A DNA stretch of 64,000 nucleotides from Opeltia flavorubescens (GCA_000442125.1 KE546970.1:1790667-1854666), one strand, 5' to 3'. Counted from the first letter of the stretch, positions 37,178-49,764 are shown. Notes: generated by a model from the letters alone, not told the origin. Numbers and translations: made by a program.

Positions 37178-38750
37178 TTATAATACCGATATCTGGTTTC
37201 GATCATGCAAGGCCATTGATGAAGATGGTTCTCTCCAAGTCTGAAGCGCACCAAAGGCTCGCTCCCCATTCCCATTTCCAAATTTCGAGCTATTTCGCAT
37301 CGATACTATTGTATGCGCTACGCATAGGCACTGTCGTACGCCTGATACACGTCCCATATACTCGAGGAGCTCGATCACCGAAGAATCATTAGTCCTTTGC
37401 TGGGCAATTGCGGCCACAGTCAAAGGCCATACGAGCGGGAGCGTATCACAGACCCTTAGCTCAGTGGCACTTTCGATTTGGGCTTTGGCGCTTGTGTAGA
37501 TGTTGGAACACATCTGAGTAATCAGTAATACCTTCTCTATCTTGGTTGACCAGGATTGCTCGGGTAAATGCTCGAGGATAAGTCCGTTGATGATGATTCG
37601 TAGGCAGCGGTAGACGTTCCAGGCCATGGAGTATGAAGAGTAGGATTTCATAGCGACATATGTAGGCACTGGAGGGCAGCACATCGGCCACGAAGCTACT
37701 TCGAGATCCAATATTTCGCAGCGAGCAACGACATCCGAAGGAGACAGCGACGTCATCGAGACTCGCGAGTTGCAGACTCGAGTCATGATATCGAGAATCA
37801 TACCAAGTGGTCTTGCCTCCTCAGCATCCCCATGAGCGACTTTTTCAGTCAATGCGTTCAGGATTGGAGGGACTGGAGTGCCTTTGGCGATGCAGTTCAC
37901 GAGCTAATATCATTCAGCTGGGTATTTGTAAAGGACAGTAAGACCGACGATTTGATATCGAGCTTGCTGGAATAATCTCCTTCCAAATTCCGTCTCTAAT
38001 TGATCGGTCCCTCGTATATTCAGCAAGGCGGATACTCCCGCTACGTGATTGCACCAGAGGGTCGCCGAAGGTAGCTTGTCATTCACGACCAGCTAATGCA
38101 AACGTCAGACTGAACCAAGCAGAGGGGGACAAGCTAACCTCGAAAAGGCCAAGGAGCATGACAGCTTCGAAGGTCTCGTCATGGGAGACTTTTGTAGTAT
38201 CACGAATGGCATCGTTCATTGCACGTAAAGCAGCTGAGTAGTTTCGACGCGCGGCCTTCATTTGAAAGTCTGATCTATTTATGTTCGCCATTGTAGCCAA
38301 TCCAAGTGGTGTGATGGCTTCAGCCAAGAGCCCGGCAAAGCGTTGGTTTTTGAGTGCGAAGTTGCCAAAGAAGAAGCTCTTCTGTTTGCCATCTTCCGCT
38401 ACGTAATGGTGACGGAAGAAACAGTATCCTTGTGATTCGAGTGATTGAGGGGATAGGGCACGGGGGACGGATGGTTCCGTACTGATCCTTCTTGGCTCTT
38501 CATCCTTGGTTGTGGGCTGCTGGGTTCTAGCCTTACGCACCACCTTTGTGGTCTGGTTGCGGAATAAATCTCCGTAGCCACATGGGATTCTGGATCTGAT
38601 ACACTGACGGCATGCAGGCCGAGCTTCATTGCACTGCATCTAGTTAGTAACATGCAGTAATATGCAAAGAAAAATTTGCGGAGTACGTACGCCAAGTTTT
38701 CTTCGACGACAATTGAAGCATCCTCTACTTGGTCTGCCAGGATTAACCAT
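37178..38750 (-). CDS. Zn2Cys6 transcription factor with fungal regulatory domain
   Basis: There are four exons: 38750-38691, 38633-38139, 38092-37949 and 37903-37178. GT-AG introns of 57, 46 and 45 bp keep frame, giving 474 residues. The zinc cluster is split by intron 1 and has Cys11, 14, 21, 28, 31 and 38 with the usual C-x2-C-x6-C-x6-C-x2-C-x6-C spacing. The rest is a helical ligand-sensing-type region typical of fungal_trans_2/DUF3468 regulators. An upstream in-frame ATG at 38,837 would add 29 residues; I prefer 38,750 because family members begin just before the first Cys. It converges on the methyltransferase with only 111 bp between stops. It may be a second cluster regulator or mark the cluster's edge. 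Confidence 0.88.
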
Positions 38751-38837
38751 GATATTATTGATCAACGAAACTAAAGACGATTCAAACACATCGGAATGAT
38801 ACAGTCCAAGAGCTGCTAGCAAAGCATCGTGATCCAA

Positions 38838-39452
38838 GAAGCTTTTGCGAAGGCGATTATGTTATATCAGGTACAGAATATGACTATAACAGGCTGCCGA
38901 TGCGATAGCCTAACCTTTATGAGAAATTTTTGCGATGTTTTCATGCATGTAAGCTCGCTTGCGCACCAACCGTTCACTTTTCCGCGTTGAAAAGAAAATC
39001 ATTCAGGGGAAAGTGTGCCGAGAGGCACCGCTGTTCATACGTCTCTTCTCATTCTTTATACTTGAAATAAATTACATCGAGGAAGAGAGAAGGAAGGTGC
39101 GTTAAATAGACATTCAAAGGTTGCCACCCACGAGCGAGCCATGTACTCGTAATTTTAAATAATGACTGACGAAAAAAACGTGACGACCATAGACTTAGTC
39201 GCTGATTGCGACCGTAATCTTGCTTATCTGAGTCGCTTTTGTGAGAGTGAACAAGCAGACCTCGCAGACCAGTGGTATAGAATCAAGGATGATGGTTGTC
39301 ACACTATGGAGCGACGCTAGCGATGCGCTTACGTACTCTAAAAAGCTTGGCATTCAGAGCCTCGGCTGCGAAAGGCCGCCTGAGGGCCGAGAACTTATCC
39401 TCCACCCAAAGCTCTGTGCTCTGCTGGACGATTTCATAACGTGCAACAAGTC
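38838..39452. other. Divergent promoter region between regulator and deaminase
   Basis: About 600 bp with no coding signal, carrying the 5' regions of both flanking genes. Confidence 0.5.
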
Positions 39453-40715
39453 ATGTCTGTGAGTCTGGATTTTACCCAAAGGCTGCCGAAAGTTGAGGTT
39501 AGCCTTTCTCCAAAACATTGACTTCAATCCAACATGACTATCGAGTCTGTAGCTTCACGCACATCTAACGGGAAGCGTCACCCGTAACTGCCTTCACGAA
39601 ATCTGGCTCAAGCGATGTAAAGAACATCCAAGCCCCTCCCTCCCAGACCCATTAATCGGCCTCCCATCAGGGGCGGCAGACTATGACATCGACACGTAAG
39701 TCCTTGAATTGATATGTGATGTGCCCTCCACCGCAATCTCACTCATTTTTCGTCCCAGCTTCTTTCCCCTCTTCAACGACTACATCTACAACCTTCTTAC
39801 CACACTTCCTACAATCCAATACTCCACGCGCTCCGTCCTTGAAGCATTCCATGCCGACGGCGTTTGCTATCTCGAATTGCGCACAACCCCGCGATCATCC
39901 CCTTTCTTCACCGCAGAACAATATATTGACACGGTCCTCGCCTGCATTTCGGCACACAATACTAGTCAAGATGAAATGAAAACCTACCTCATCCTCTCAG
40001 TGGATCGGAAACACTCTGCTACAGAAGTCCAGGAGATAATCGACCTAGCAATTGAATACAAGGGAAGGGGTGTGGTGGGAGTGGATCTCTGCGGTAACCC
40101 TGCAAGAGCGGTAGATATCAGCATGCTTCAAAGTGCCTTCAAGAGGGCTAAAACAGCGGGGTTGGGACTGACGCTGCACTATGCCGAGATCGAGGCGTCG
40201 GCTTCAGCGAAAGAATTGCAAGGTTTGTTGGCTATGGAGCCAGAGAGATTGGGTCATGTTATCCACGTTAATGGTGAGATCGAAGAGGAGATAGCGAAGA
40301 AGAAGATCGGGCTGGAGCTGTGCTTGAGTTGTAATGTGCATGCAAAATTGACCGAGGGTGGGTTTGGGGGACATCATCTTAGCAGATGGTTGCGGAGGAG
40401 TGAGAGGGGAGCGGTAGTACTTTCTGTGAGTAGCGTCGCCGTTCATCGAATTATTCTACCCCGGCATTGCGGTGTACATGATGTGAGGCTCCGACTTACG
40501 GTACTTTATATTAGACAGATGATGTGGGCGTGTTCCTAAGCCCAATATCCAACGAGTATCTACTAGCTGGCCAATACTTCAACCTATCAAGAGAGGATCT
40601 GTTGGATATGTGTGAAGCTGCAAGCGAGGTAATATTTGGTGGGGAGGCCGAGACTACGCGGATCAAGCAGATCATTGCAGCCTTCAGGAACGAAATGACA
40701 GACAATACAGCGTAA
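39453..40715 (+). CDS. Adenosine deaminase family protein (ADAL / N6-methyl-AMP deaminase-like)
   Basis: There are four exons: 39453-39497, 39553-39695, 39759-40425 and 40515-40715. Introns of 55, 63 and 89 bp keep frame, giving 351 residues. The metal-dependent deaminase set is complete: LHAHLTGS (His17, His19), LHYAE (His203, Glu206), LGHVIH, and TDD at 286-288. The sequence DLCGNP, C-N-V-H-A-K and SNEYLLA are typical of the ADAL branch rather than of classical adenosine deaminase. ADAL enzymes hydrolyse N6-methyl-AMP to IMP in the cytosol, clearing modified nucleotides from RNA turnover. The tiny first exon of 15 codons is common in the family. This looks like a conserved housekeeping gene and so probably lies outside the polyketide cluster. 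Confidence 0.9.
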
Positions 40716-42107
40716 TCATGCATCTCCTGTCTCTCCAACGAGCGGCGGAAACTCAGAACGCAAACCTTGTTCTGATAGATGGAAATAACTGGTCAAGTCT
40801 GTTCCTGGCTTTTTTTTTTCAGTCTTAGCACGGGATATATCACCCAGACAGTCAACAAATGGATCCTCAATGGTAGTCTGTCTTCATGATCAGAGGCATA
40901 TCCTACGGATACGCATTTCTCATGACTAACGCAGCTTGGCGTCCTTGCTCATCCTGGTATCATAAGGCAGAAAGCGGAGTCAACCCTCTCTCGCCTGCAG
41001 GCCTGCCGCAGGTCAATCTCCGCTCGTTGCAAACTAGAAGGATGAAATATTGTACGAACGAATGAGTTGGCGAGATCCAAGCAGCATCAACAAACCTGGT
41101 CTCTGCCCCGCAACGGTGGCAAAGTTAGACTATGCCATGTATATCATGTTGTAAAGGTACCACAGCGCAGATGTCAAGCTATTCGTCCATATTACGAATC
41201 TATTCATAGACACACAACTGTCTGCAAGCGACAGACACTATACAAAGAACATACAAAGAAGCTCCGCAGCCGGAAGTGCTGGGACATGGTCTCCCACAGC
41301 CACGGAAATGGGAGCTTGTTGCAACTTCTATGGAAATGGTCAGATGAGAGGCTCATGTCTCCGCTCATCACGGCTTTTAACGGCAACGCTACTGATCACC
41401 GGACAATTGGCGCGGCTCTTTTCGCTGTCTCGACACAGCGACTTCCCGTGCCTTAGCGAAACGCTCCTTCTAGCCGCCAAGCGCTCATAGGTTATCTCGA
41501 ACAAGCTTTTCCCGGCTTTGAATACTCCTGTCATATACTCTAAAATGACAAGGTCAAGGCGCAAGGTACCCCACCCGCTGAGAAATCCCGGTGCAGGTCA
41601 GTGCATGAACCCCAATCACTGATAAGCCCCATTCCTACGGTTGCATTATTCGCATGCATGTTAAATTTCGATCTTCTTCTCCGCTTTGCTAGCTTCTCCG
41701 AACGATCAATATGATTGAGGGGAAGTTCGAAAGAGGAGAGAAGCAGAGCAATGATAGATGTCACCTTCCAAAGATGGCCTGGCAAAGGCGGTCTACAATG
41801 CCTCATTCGTGTACGGTACCCCTGAGATTGCAGGATGAGAACACATCCAGTAGTCTCGTTTGGTCAGCCAGGCGCACAAACGTGCGTCTGAAGATAGGTC
41901 TCCTATTCAAGGTCCGTAATTTCAACTCAACATATAACCTGCCATGAGTCTTCCCGATTTCACCCACACGGCGCTCATTCTTTCGGTCTGTCTTGTCCGC
42001 TCTGTTCGTCCAGAGAGTCATTCTTTCGAAGGCCTCCTTAATCGACCGCCATTCAATCCATAATCAAAAATATACACTCTATTGCCTAATCGGGTGACGG
42101 GTTCATC
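40716..42107. other. Intergenic region, no gene seen
   Basis: About 1.4 kb. Several short open frames overlap on both strands without domains or codon bias. A poly-T tract lies near 40,812. Confidence 0.5.
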
Positions 42108-44442
42108 ATGCTACTCTCTCCGATTTTCCTTGCTGTGATCAGCCTTCTCCTACAAAACTTCACCTTCAATGTCCTTGCGGCTCCAGTCCATACGCCTCTC
42201 TTACCTCCTTCCTACCCTCTAGCAGTTCGAAATCCGTATCTTTCAGGTATGCGAATAGCAATTCTAGTACCCTCAAAATCTTCCCTTACTCACAGCTTTT
42301 AGTGTGGTTACCTGGCAACCTCGTCGATTCTTTGCCGACATCAGTCCCACAGTTTTGGAATGGTAAGCTTTGATCTCTTTTCGGATCCACCCACGATTGG
42401 GCCACCCTACGCTTTAGCTTAATCTTATGGTTATCTGGGCCACTCCGCTCTGGAATCATGAAATACCTTCTCTTGTTCGTCCCAAGAGTCGCAAAGCTCA
42501 CGAATATCCTTGTGCAGGCCAGAATCTCAATACTGCAATCTTTGCTAAGATTGCCGGAGCTACATACAGTTTGCTTGGGGTACCGACTCCGCCAAGCGGT
42601 GTTCGTGCCGCAACTGTCACACGTGCAGAATATACTGCCACTCATACCATCTTCACTCTCACAGCTGGATCTGCGACAATTCGCCTGGATTTCCTCTCCC
42701 CTGTATCTCCTCACAATTATGTGAGACAGTCTCTCCCCTACAGCTATCTTACCATGTCTGTCACAAGCGCAGTCAGCGTGAGTGCTCAAGTTTACCTTGA
42801 TGTAGACGAGTCATGGACTGGACAGAGCGGTAATACAAGGCATCATCTCTACAACACTAATGCAACGACTACTTGGGAAATCACTGTGGCCGGCGCCGCG
42901 ACCTACTCTCAAAGTCCTCAAGAGCAAGCCTTGTGGGGCCGCGTGATACTTTCATCCAGACCATCGTCCACATCGAGGGTCACCAGCTCATCAGGTCGTA
43001 TCAACGACATCCGCAATCAATTCTTCACCAATGGCCGTCTCAGTGGCTCGAATCCGCCTTGGGCCGCAGGTGATGTTGCAGCTCTTTCGCATGATCTTGG
43101 TAGTGTCACGTCAAGTTCGGTCACCTTCGCTCTTGGTATTGAACGAGATTATGCCATTAACTTCCTCGGGAAACCGAGAGCACTCTACTACAGGGGTATC
43201 GCTGCTGCTCGAACATGCGGAGTCTGCTACTTCCTTGACGATTACGCGGCTGCGAATACGGAGTCTCTGACATTCGATTCGCAACTGGAGAGCAGAGCAT
43301 CAGCTTCGGCCGGCACAAACTACTCCGACGTACTTGCTTTGAGCACTCGGCAGGCCTACGGTGCCACGGATCTCACAATCCCTGCAGACACCCTTGATAC
43401 GTCAAATGTTATGGTCTTCATGAAAGAAATATCTAGCGATGGTAATGTCAATACAAGTGCGCATAATCCATTCCGTCACAGGAGTTCAACGCTGATCTTA
43501 TCAACAGTCGACGTCATCTTTCCAGCATTCCCAATCTTCTGGGTCATGAACCCAGAGTACATCCGCCTTTCTCTCGAACCGGTAATGCAATACCTTTCCA
43601 CCGGGCGCTGGAAGCAACCATACATGATTCATGACATCGGCGCGAATTACCCCCTCGCTATCGGTCACGATGATCAAGCAGCCGAGGCTCAACCCGTAGA
43701 GGAATGCGGCAACATCATGATCCTGGCATACGCCTACACGCTTGCTTCTCGCAACACCACCTTCGCAAATACCTACCGCAACATTCTTCGCCCTTACGCA
43801 GACTACCTCATCACCAACGGCCTCAACATGCCCTCTCAAATCTCCACAGACGACAACCAAGCACCCACCGCCAACCAAACCTCCCTCGCCATCAAAGCCG
43901 CCATAGGTCTCGTCGCATACGGCACACTATACAACGACCCCCGCTACACCAACACCGGCAAATCCTACGCCAACACCCTCTACACCCAAAAATTGGCCAC
44001 CGACCCAGCACAAACACACTTCACACTCAACTACCCCGGCAACACCGACTCCTTCATAATGACCTACAACCTCTTCCCCGACCTCCTCCTCAAACTCGCC
44101 ACTTTCCCCCAAGCAGCCCTCGACATGGAGGCCGCATACTACCCTCAAGTGCGAGCTGCAGCCGGTGTCCCGCTCTCTTCAAAAACAGCATATGGCAAAA
44201 CGGACTGGATGAACCTCGCTGCTGCGGCTAGTCCGGGGGTGAATAACGCGACTAGAGAGTTGTTGGTAAATGATGTGCATGCTTTTGTGGCGAATGGGCT
44301 TAATCAGGTTCCGTTGAGTGATGAGTTTACGGTGCAGGCGGGGGCGGGGGTGGGGAAGAATTTGGGGTTTCGGGCTAGGCCGACTGTGGGGGGGCATTTT
44401 GCTAGTTTGGCGTTGCAGGGGAGTGGGTTGTTGTTGGGGTAG
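42108..44442 (+). CDS. Secreted glutaminase A-like protein (DUF5127/DUF4965 family)
   Basis: There are three exons: 42108-42246, 42303-42362 and 42518-44442. Introns of 56 and 155 bp restore the frame, giving 707 residues. A signal peptide of about 25 residues is followed by PLAVRNPYLS and FWNGQ, the usual beginning of fungal glutaminase A. The DUF5127-type beta-rich region has LDFLSPVSP and RQSLPYSYL. The all-helical C-terminal half has HDIGANYP, DDQAAEAQPVEECGN, and YNLFPDLLL with AYGKTDWMN. The family includes extracellular glutaminase GtaA, which turns glutamine into glutamate, but many members are uncharacterised. The second intron is longer than usual; a small extra exon could hide in it. 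It is secreted and probably acts in nutrient acquisition. Confidence 0.88.
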
Positions 44443-45525
44443 GGTGGTTTGTTTGAGTGGGGATGATTGGACGGTGGTCATCGAGTCTGGTTGTAATTTT
44501 AATGATCATGGTAATGAATCAATGCTAAGCTTCGTATCCTGTGCTTTTAGTGCGCTCTGCGGTTCCAATCCCATGTTTCAAACATGAAAATGCTTCTAGG
44601 CATAATGCACGGAAGAGTCTCGCAGAAATGAGACAGCCACCAGCGGGTGTCAGAAAGCAATGTGCGCCCCTTCGCTAAATTTGAAGATATCGCAGAAGTA
44701 AACCCGTTAAACGCAAGGGATATCAGCTAGGATACTGGATGAGAAGCCACAGAAGCATTTTCTACTGACTCATTGGACCTTGTTGCTGGCTCGCAGTACG
44801 ATCTGCTTTTGTACTGGTGGTGTTGAGTTGTATGGCGAATTAAGACTGAGGGTGTTCGCGCATTTCCGATATCCATCGGTGAAGCTCAACAAGTTCCAAG
44901 AACGCAATAAGCTGGTACAGTCGCCCGCCATTCCTTGAGACGGAGGGAATATATTTCTGAAACCATCTCGCTTAACTTCGCTTCACCTTAGCAGGGATCA
45001 ACCAATCAGAAGCCTTGTCGTCCCGCGCGCCAACAAAATGTCTCGGCACAGCCTTCCGAAAAATGAAATGGCAGACTCTGGAGCAGTGGTGAAGGGTGCA
45101 AGGTTACATATCAATGCTCGTGCCCATAAGATTGATTGGGTGACATTGACATGGGCGCAACGGGCTGTTTGCTAATTGTCGCAATACCCGCTGCGTCGCG
45201 CCGTTGACCAGTACGGTGGTCAGGATGGAGCTGCAAGAAGCCTTGAGTCTGTGTGAGGTTTACAGTTGATGTTCCAGTGCCAAAGACATGCATTCTGGGG
45301 GGGCCCAGGGGAACCTGAGTTGGAGGGTGAAAGGGGGCCTAAAAGGGGCCTTTTCTCCCACCATCAGTACCCTCAAAATCGAATGAAATCCTCGTGCAAC
45401 AACTTTGCCCCCGATACATTCCATGCACTGAGAGTGAAGGCCTAGAGGCACGACTATCCAGAATCCCGTGCAATTGAGAGGATTATCTCCCTTTAATACC
45501 TTTCTTATTCCGCCCAAACTGCATC
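44443..45525. other. Intergenic region, no gene seen
   Basis: About 1.1 kb between two same-strand genes with no supported feature. Confidence 0.5.
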
Positions 45526-47313
45526 ATGCCATCTACCTCAAACACCACAGAGTCTGAATGGCAGTGGAATCCCTACAAAGTCCTCGGCATTTTTCCAGAA
45601 CGCACCGACTTTTTCTGTGTCGGTCGTGCGGTCTCCAAAGGTAATGCACGGTGTCGCAAGCGCATCGATACAGAAGATATCCATGATGCTTGCATCATCC
45701 TCAACAACTTAGCTACGGAAGGTCCAGAAGACCCGAAACTTCAGAGGAGGCTCCATACACTCGCTCAACTGACACTATGCAAAGATTGGCATCAGGACCA
45801 GAGGTGGCAGGTAGTGCAAAATTGGACGGCTGTCGTACAGGAGTGGATGAATGAGAAGGGGGAGGTCTTGGTACTCCAGAAAGAGGCTCAAGCACGCCAG
45901 AAGAAGATAAGCCAATTGGGGACCCGTCTCGAGGAACAAGACCAGGAATTGAAAACCTCAAGGTCAACATGCGCGCATCAAAGACTATTGCGATACGCAA
46001 TGGAAGATAAGTTCTCGGAAACAACTAAGCGCCTGAACACAAAGTGCCAAGAGTATGAGGAGCTTCAAGCTCAGGTTACAGAGAGCAAAGAATTTGGCAG
46101 CCAGATGGAGGCAAAATGGAAGTCTGCCCAGAAAATGGTGGAAGTAGCCAACCGTCGACTAACAGAGTCAGCGGAGGAAGCAGAAACCTACGCGAACGAT
46201 CTTCAAATTATCATTGACCGAGGCGCCAAAGAGATTCAAGACCTTCGAAAAGAACTCGAAAATGCGCAAATCAAGGCGGAGGAAGAATCGAGTGGAAAAT
46301 GGGAGGCCTGGGACCTGGAGCGAATCGAGCAACAGCAGGAGCTGGAAAAGTTACAAAAGGATCTTATCGCTAAGGAGGCAGTCCTTAAGATGACGAATGA
46401 TGAGCTGCAAAAAAAAGTCGCGCAACGGAAATTGGATAGCGAGCAAGCGATCGGAAAACTGCAAATTCTTGATTTTCAAATTCGTCGTTTGCGTGCCGAA
46501 GGAGACGAATCTGCCAAAAGAGCAACGAATCAACAACGGCGGCTGCAACGTCACATTAAGAGTTTGCAACATGAAGTACAGAAAAGAAAAGAAGAGAATC
46601 AGAACCTAGAAAATGACGTCGAGACCTTGCGGATAGAGCACTCCAATTCGACTCACGAATTCCAGCAATCCCTTGACGCTTCCACTGCGCAGATTGACCG
46701 ACTGAAGACAGAAACCCGTGAAGCAAAAAATCGGGAGGAGGCACTGCAACAGGATATCAAACAGCTGCAGACACAATTTGACACTGTTCTCGCAGACTCC
46801 AAGGCCGAAGGAGAGCTTTTGCAAGCAGAATTCCTGACCCTACAAGTGGAACTCTCCAAAGCCAGACATGGGTTGGATGAATCTACAACCCAAACCAAAT
46901 TCCTGCAATCTCAACTCGAACACACCAAGGATGAATTTTTGAAAGCCCAGGATGACCAACGGAAGACGGTCGAGCATCTAGAGTCCGTCCTAGAGGTGGA
47001 AGAAAAGAAAAGCCAAGGACTTGCTTGCGACGTCGAGCGCATATCACGCGAGAAAGAGAGTCTGGCAGATGATGTTGAGGAAATCAAGGTGAGTAGTTTA
47101 TTTGCCGCTCCATGTGATCATGGGGATTGGTGGTGGATACAGGCTAACAAGATGCATTCACAGCGTCGTCTGAACGAGTTAAACCCCTCTGGTCTTGAGA
47201 GAGGATGGTTGCTCTTGCTGAGTCTGCAGCCTTGGAAGATTACATTTCGGAGCCTGAAAGATTTTGAAACTGGAAAATCCTGTCAAGTGGAAGATGCGGC
47301 CCAGCAAGTATAG
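45526..47313 (+). CDS. Long coiled-coil protein with conserved fungal N-terminal domain
   Basis: The open frame is 595 codons. Residues 1-105 form a compact domain with G-x-F-P-E-R, C-V-G-R, R-C-x-K-R-I and L-C-K-D-W-H-Q motifs; this N-terminal module occurs in several ascomycete proteins, and its role is unknown to me. Residues about 115-520 are almost continuous coiled coil, rich in Glu, Gln, Lys and Leu. A canonical GT-AG intron at 47089-47142 (54 bp, stop-free, in frame) probably separates the tail, giving 577 residues when spliced. No catalytic motif is present. A structural or scaffold role is the only reasonable inference. Confidence 0.75.
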   Translation: MPSTSNTTESEWQWNPYKVLGIFPERTDFFCVGRAVSKGNARCRKRIDTEDIHDACIILNNLATEGPEDPKLQRRLHTLAQLTLCKDWHQDQRWQVVQNWTAVVQEWMNEKGEVLVLQKEAQARQKKISQLGTRLEEQDQELKTSRSTCAHQRLLRYAMEDKFSETTKRLNTKCQEYEELQAQVTESKEFGSQMEAKWKSAQKMVEVANRRLTESAEEAETYANDLQIIIDRGAKEIQDLRKELENAQIKAEEESSGKWEAWDLERIEQQQELEKLQKDLIAKEAVLKMTNDELQKKVAQRKLDSEQAIGKLQILDFQIRRLRAEGDESAKRATNQQRRLQRHIKSLQHEVQKRKEENQNLENDVETLRIEHSNSTHEFQQSLDASTAQIDRLKTETREAKNREEALQQDIKQLQTQFDTVLADSKAEGELLQAEFLTLQVELSKARHGLDESTTQTKFLQSQLEHTKDEFLKAQDDQRKTVEHLESVLEVEEKKSQGLACDVERISREKESLADDVEEIKVSSLFAAPCDHGDWWWIQANKMHSQRRLNELNPSGLERGWLLLLSLQPWKITFRSLKDFETGKSCQVEDAAQQV

Positions 47314-48739
47314 CAGATGTGTGCTGATGGACCCAGCAATTGGTAAAGACATCAAGTTTTATAGCGCGTTTTTAAGTCATCTCTTGTGCTCTGTATTTAT
47401 ATGGGCAGGGTTATTGCGTCAATGAAGGAAAAACTCGAATCGAAATTTTGAATCACCCTCTACTATCATCAATGAGAGCGTCGTAGTCCTCGTTCAGGAG
47501 CAGAATGAAAAGGGGGATGTCTAGATCCTTGTCTCAGGATCTGAAGAATCGAACTGCCCATGACCATTCTTTCAGTTGTGATAGGTGTCAAATTGTAAAT
47601 CTATCAAACGATTCAGGCGTTTGTTTACCCGGCTGACTCTTTTGGTCAAGGTGTGGAACTGTGACATTACAGAAAATATTGATCGAGCGTTATTAGTACA
47701 TTTATAAGCTGTCAAGTCCTGTATATGAAACGCGACTGTCTTCCTTGCCAATGGATTTAGCAAGGTTATAGCAATTTCTCTTCGATCTATCACGATTGAG
47801 ATTGGCAATAGTAGGATTACATAAAGTTGGAGGAACTATTGGATACAGGATGGCAAGAATGTTTGATCTTGGTAAAGAGTCGTGCAATCCTATTTTGGTG
47901 TATCCTCGCGATTGTTGAAGGCTCGAAATCATCGATACAAACCTCCCTACTCGGACTTTAGTGTCATGGAGCCATCCAGTGCATACGCTTGGCCGGAAAC
48001 ATTGATGTTTTCCGCTTTTTTTTCCAGCGCTGAAGTATGTTGCTCAAAGAAATTATCCTGGACCTTTGATCGTTATAGAATGCAGTCACCCAAAAAGGGC
48101 ATTAATGACTGAATGGGTGTAAAATTTGGAAATGTGTCCATTATAAGAATGTATACAGATCCCAACTAACTCCCTGTAGACTGATCAATCGCTGCAATAC
48201 ATTCGTCAGGGTCTTATATACGAGATTTAACTTGGTTGTTGTATGACAAACGTTGTGGCCTCGCAAATGATCGGTGACTAGGGTTCCCTGAATGAATTCA
48301 ACGTGAACCACCAATTTAGCTCAGCCTCGGTATTGGAAATGCGGTTGTGGCGCGCTCCAAAAGTCTCTTTTCGGTGGCTTCTCGCTTGGCTAGCCCAATT
48401 TCGGACCAGCGGTGTGCCACGGCTGTCCCCTTTTGTCAAGCATCATAACGGTCTCTTTTGTAGACCAGAAAATCTTTTCCAGAAAACTCCTCGACCAATG
48501 ATAGAGTGCACACGTGTACCATTACTGTCAAGGATCCCTAGAAATCATGGAGTGGACGTCCTCTGGGCTAGAGTATTTGAAGCAGCTCACGCGCCGTTAC
48601 CTCTGGATACTTTTCGACCCCAGTGGAGAGCATAGCGCCTTCAGCGTTCGCGGTTCCTACTCCGTTAACCTCGAACATTCAGTCGTCCCGTACACAACTG
48701 TCCTGATATCACAGCAATTCCGGGACTCGCTACACCAAG
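47314..48739. other. Intergenic region, no gene seen
   Basis: About 1.4 kb of ordinary composition. Short frames on both strands lack family resemblance. Confidence 0.5.
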
Positions 48740-49764
48740 ATGCGAAGCTTCGCTATCTGGGCTTTCTGCCTTTTTAGCAGCAATGTCGTGAGCGCAACAG
48801 GGTGCAATGCCGATAAGTATGGTTGACTGTCATTCCTTGGTAACAACTCCAGCTGACAATAATCCACCAGCTGCCTCCGTGCTCTTTTCCCGACGCAAAG
48901 TCCAGCGGCGTACTCCTCAGATGCCGCCTTCTGCGCAACCTACACCAAGACAGTCAACACTCGAACCATTGGATTTCCGAGTAGAGCCTCCGCCGCTTGT
49001 GGTACAGCGCCGGCACGCTACAGCTCAGCTTGTTCTTGCAAGCCACCGTTGACCTCGATGACGACTTCGACGACGTGAGTGTCTCCAGGGCGGTTTCAAC
49101 AAGGATCATTCAGGGAAACTATCGCAGATACCCATATAGGACTGACTTTGGATATTACTACAGTACCTCCAGAACCACTACCTCAACCACTTCCACCACA
49201 TCATCCACACCTACCCCGACGACCTCAACCTCAACATCCACCACCTCGTCATCTACCACAACATCTTCCACAACCTCATCAACCAGCCCCGCCTGCACTC
49301 CCACCCGCCCCTTGGGTGACGCTGTCACCAACGGCGGATTCGAATGCGGTCTCCCACCCTGGATCTCCCAAAGCATCTCCGGCACCACCTACGCCATAAC
49401 CCCCCCCGGCGACGCCTCCACCTACGCCTATGAGTTCGACCAAGTCGGCCCCGTGTCCCCGACCGTAGGCCAAAACCCCGCCTCCCTAAACCAAGATCTC
49501 AGCACCGTGGCCGGAGTCTCTTACAACCTGCGCTTCCGGACCTACTTCGACAAATGCACCGGTAGCGAGGGTTTCGTTGGTGTGAAGATCAACAATAACC
49601 CGGTCTATACGGTTGATTCGTGCGATAATCCGGCGGGGCAGTTCAATGATAATTTGGTGCAGTTTTTCGCGACGGGGTCTGATAATTTAAGGTTCGAGTT
49701 TTTGATTGGGGAGACACCGGCTGTGGTGAAGATTGATAATGTTAGCGCGGTGCCGTTGCATTGA
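48740..49764 (+). CDS. Secreted Ser/Thr-rich protein with C-terminal carbohydrate-binding-like domain
   Basis: There are three exons: 48740-48816, 48871-49074 and 49164-49764. Introns of 54 and 89 bp keep frame, giving 293 residues. It has a signal peptide of about 20 residues, then a small Cys-rich module (GCNADNCLRAL, FCATYT, CSCK) that recurs in secreted fungal proteins. A Thr/Ser linker (about residues 95-135) is likely O-glycosylated. A C-terminal beta domain begins VTNGGFECG and ends KIDNVS, the layout of CBM4/9-like domains. It probably acts at the cell wall or outside the cell, perhaps binding polysaccharide. No catalytic domain is present. The start was chosen because it gives the signal peptide and the conserved Cys module. 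Confidence 0.82.

Noticed and set aside
40716-42107. Several 60-130 codon frames between the deaminase and glutaminase-like genes
   Set aside because: They overlap each other on both strands and have no domain, signal peptide or codon bias.
43501-44231. Long overlapping open frames on both strands within the glutaminase-like gene
   Set aside because: They are shadows of the real frame, produced by its strong C-rich then G-rich codon use.
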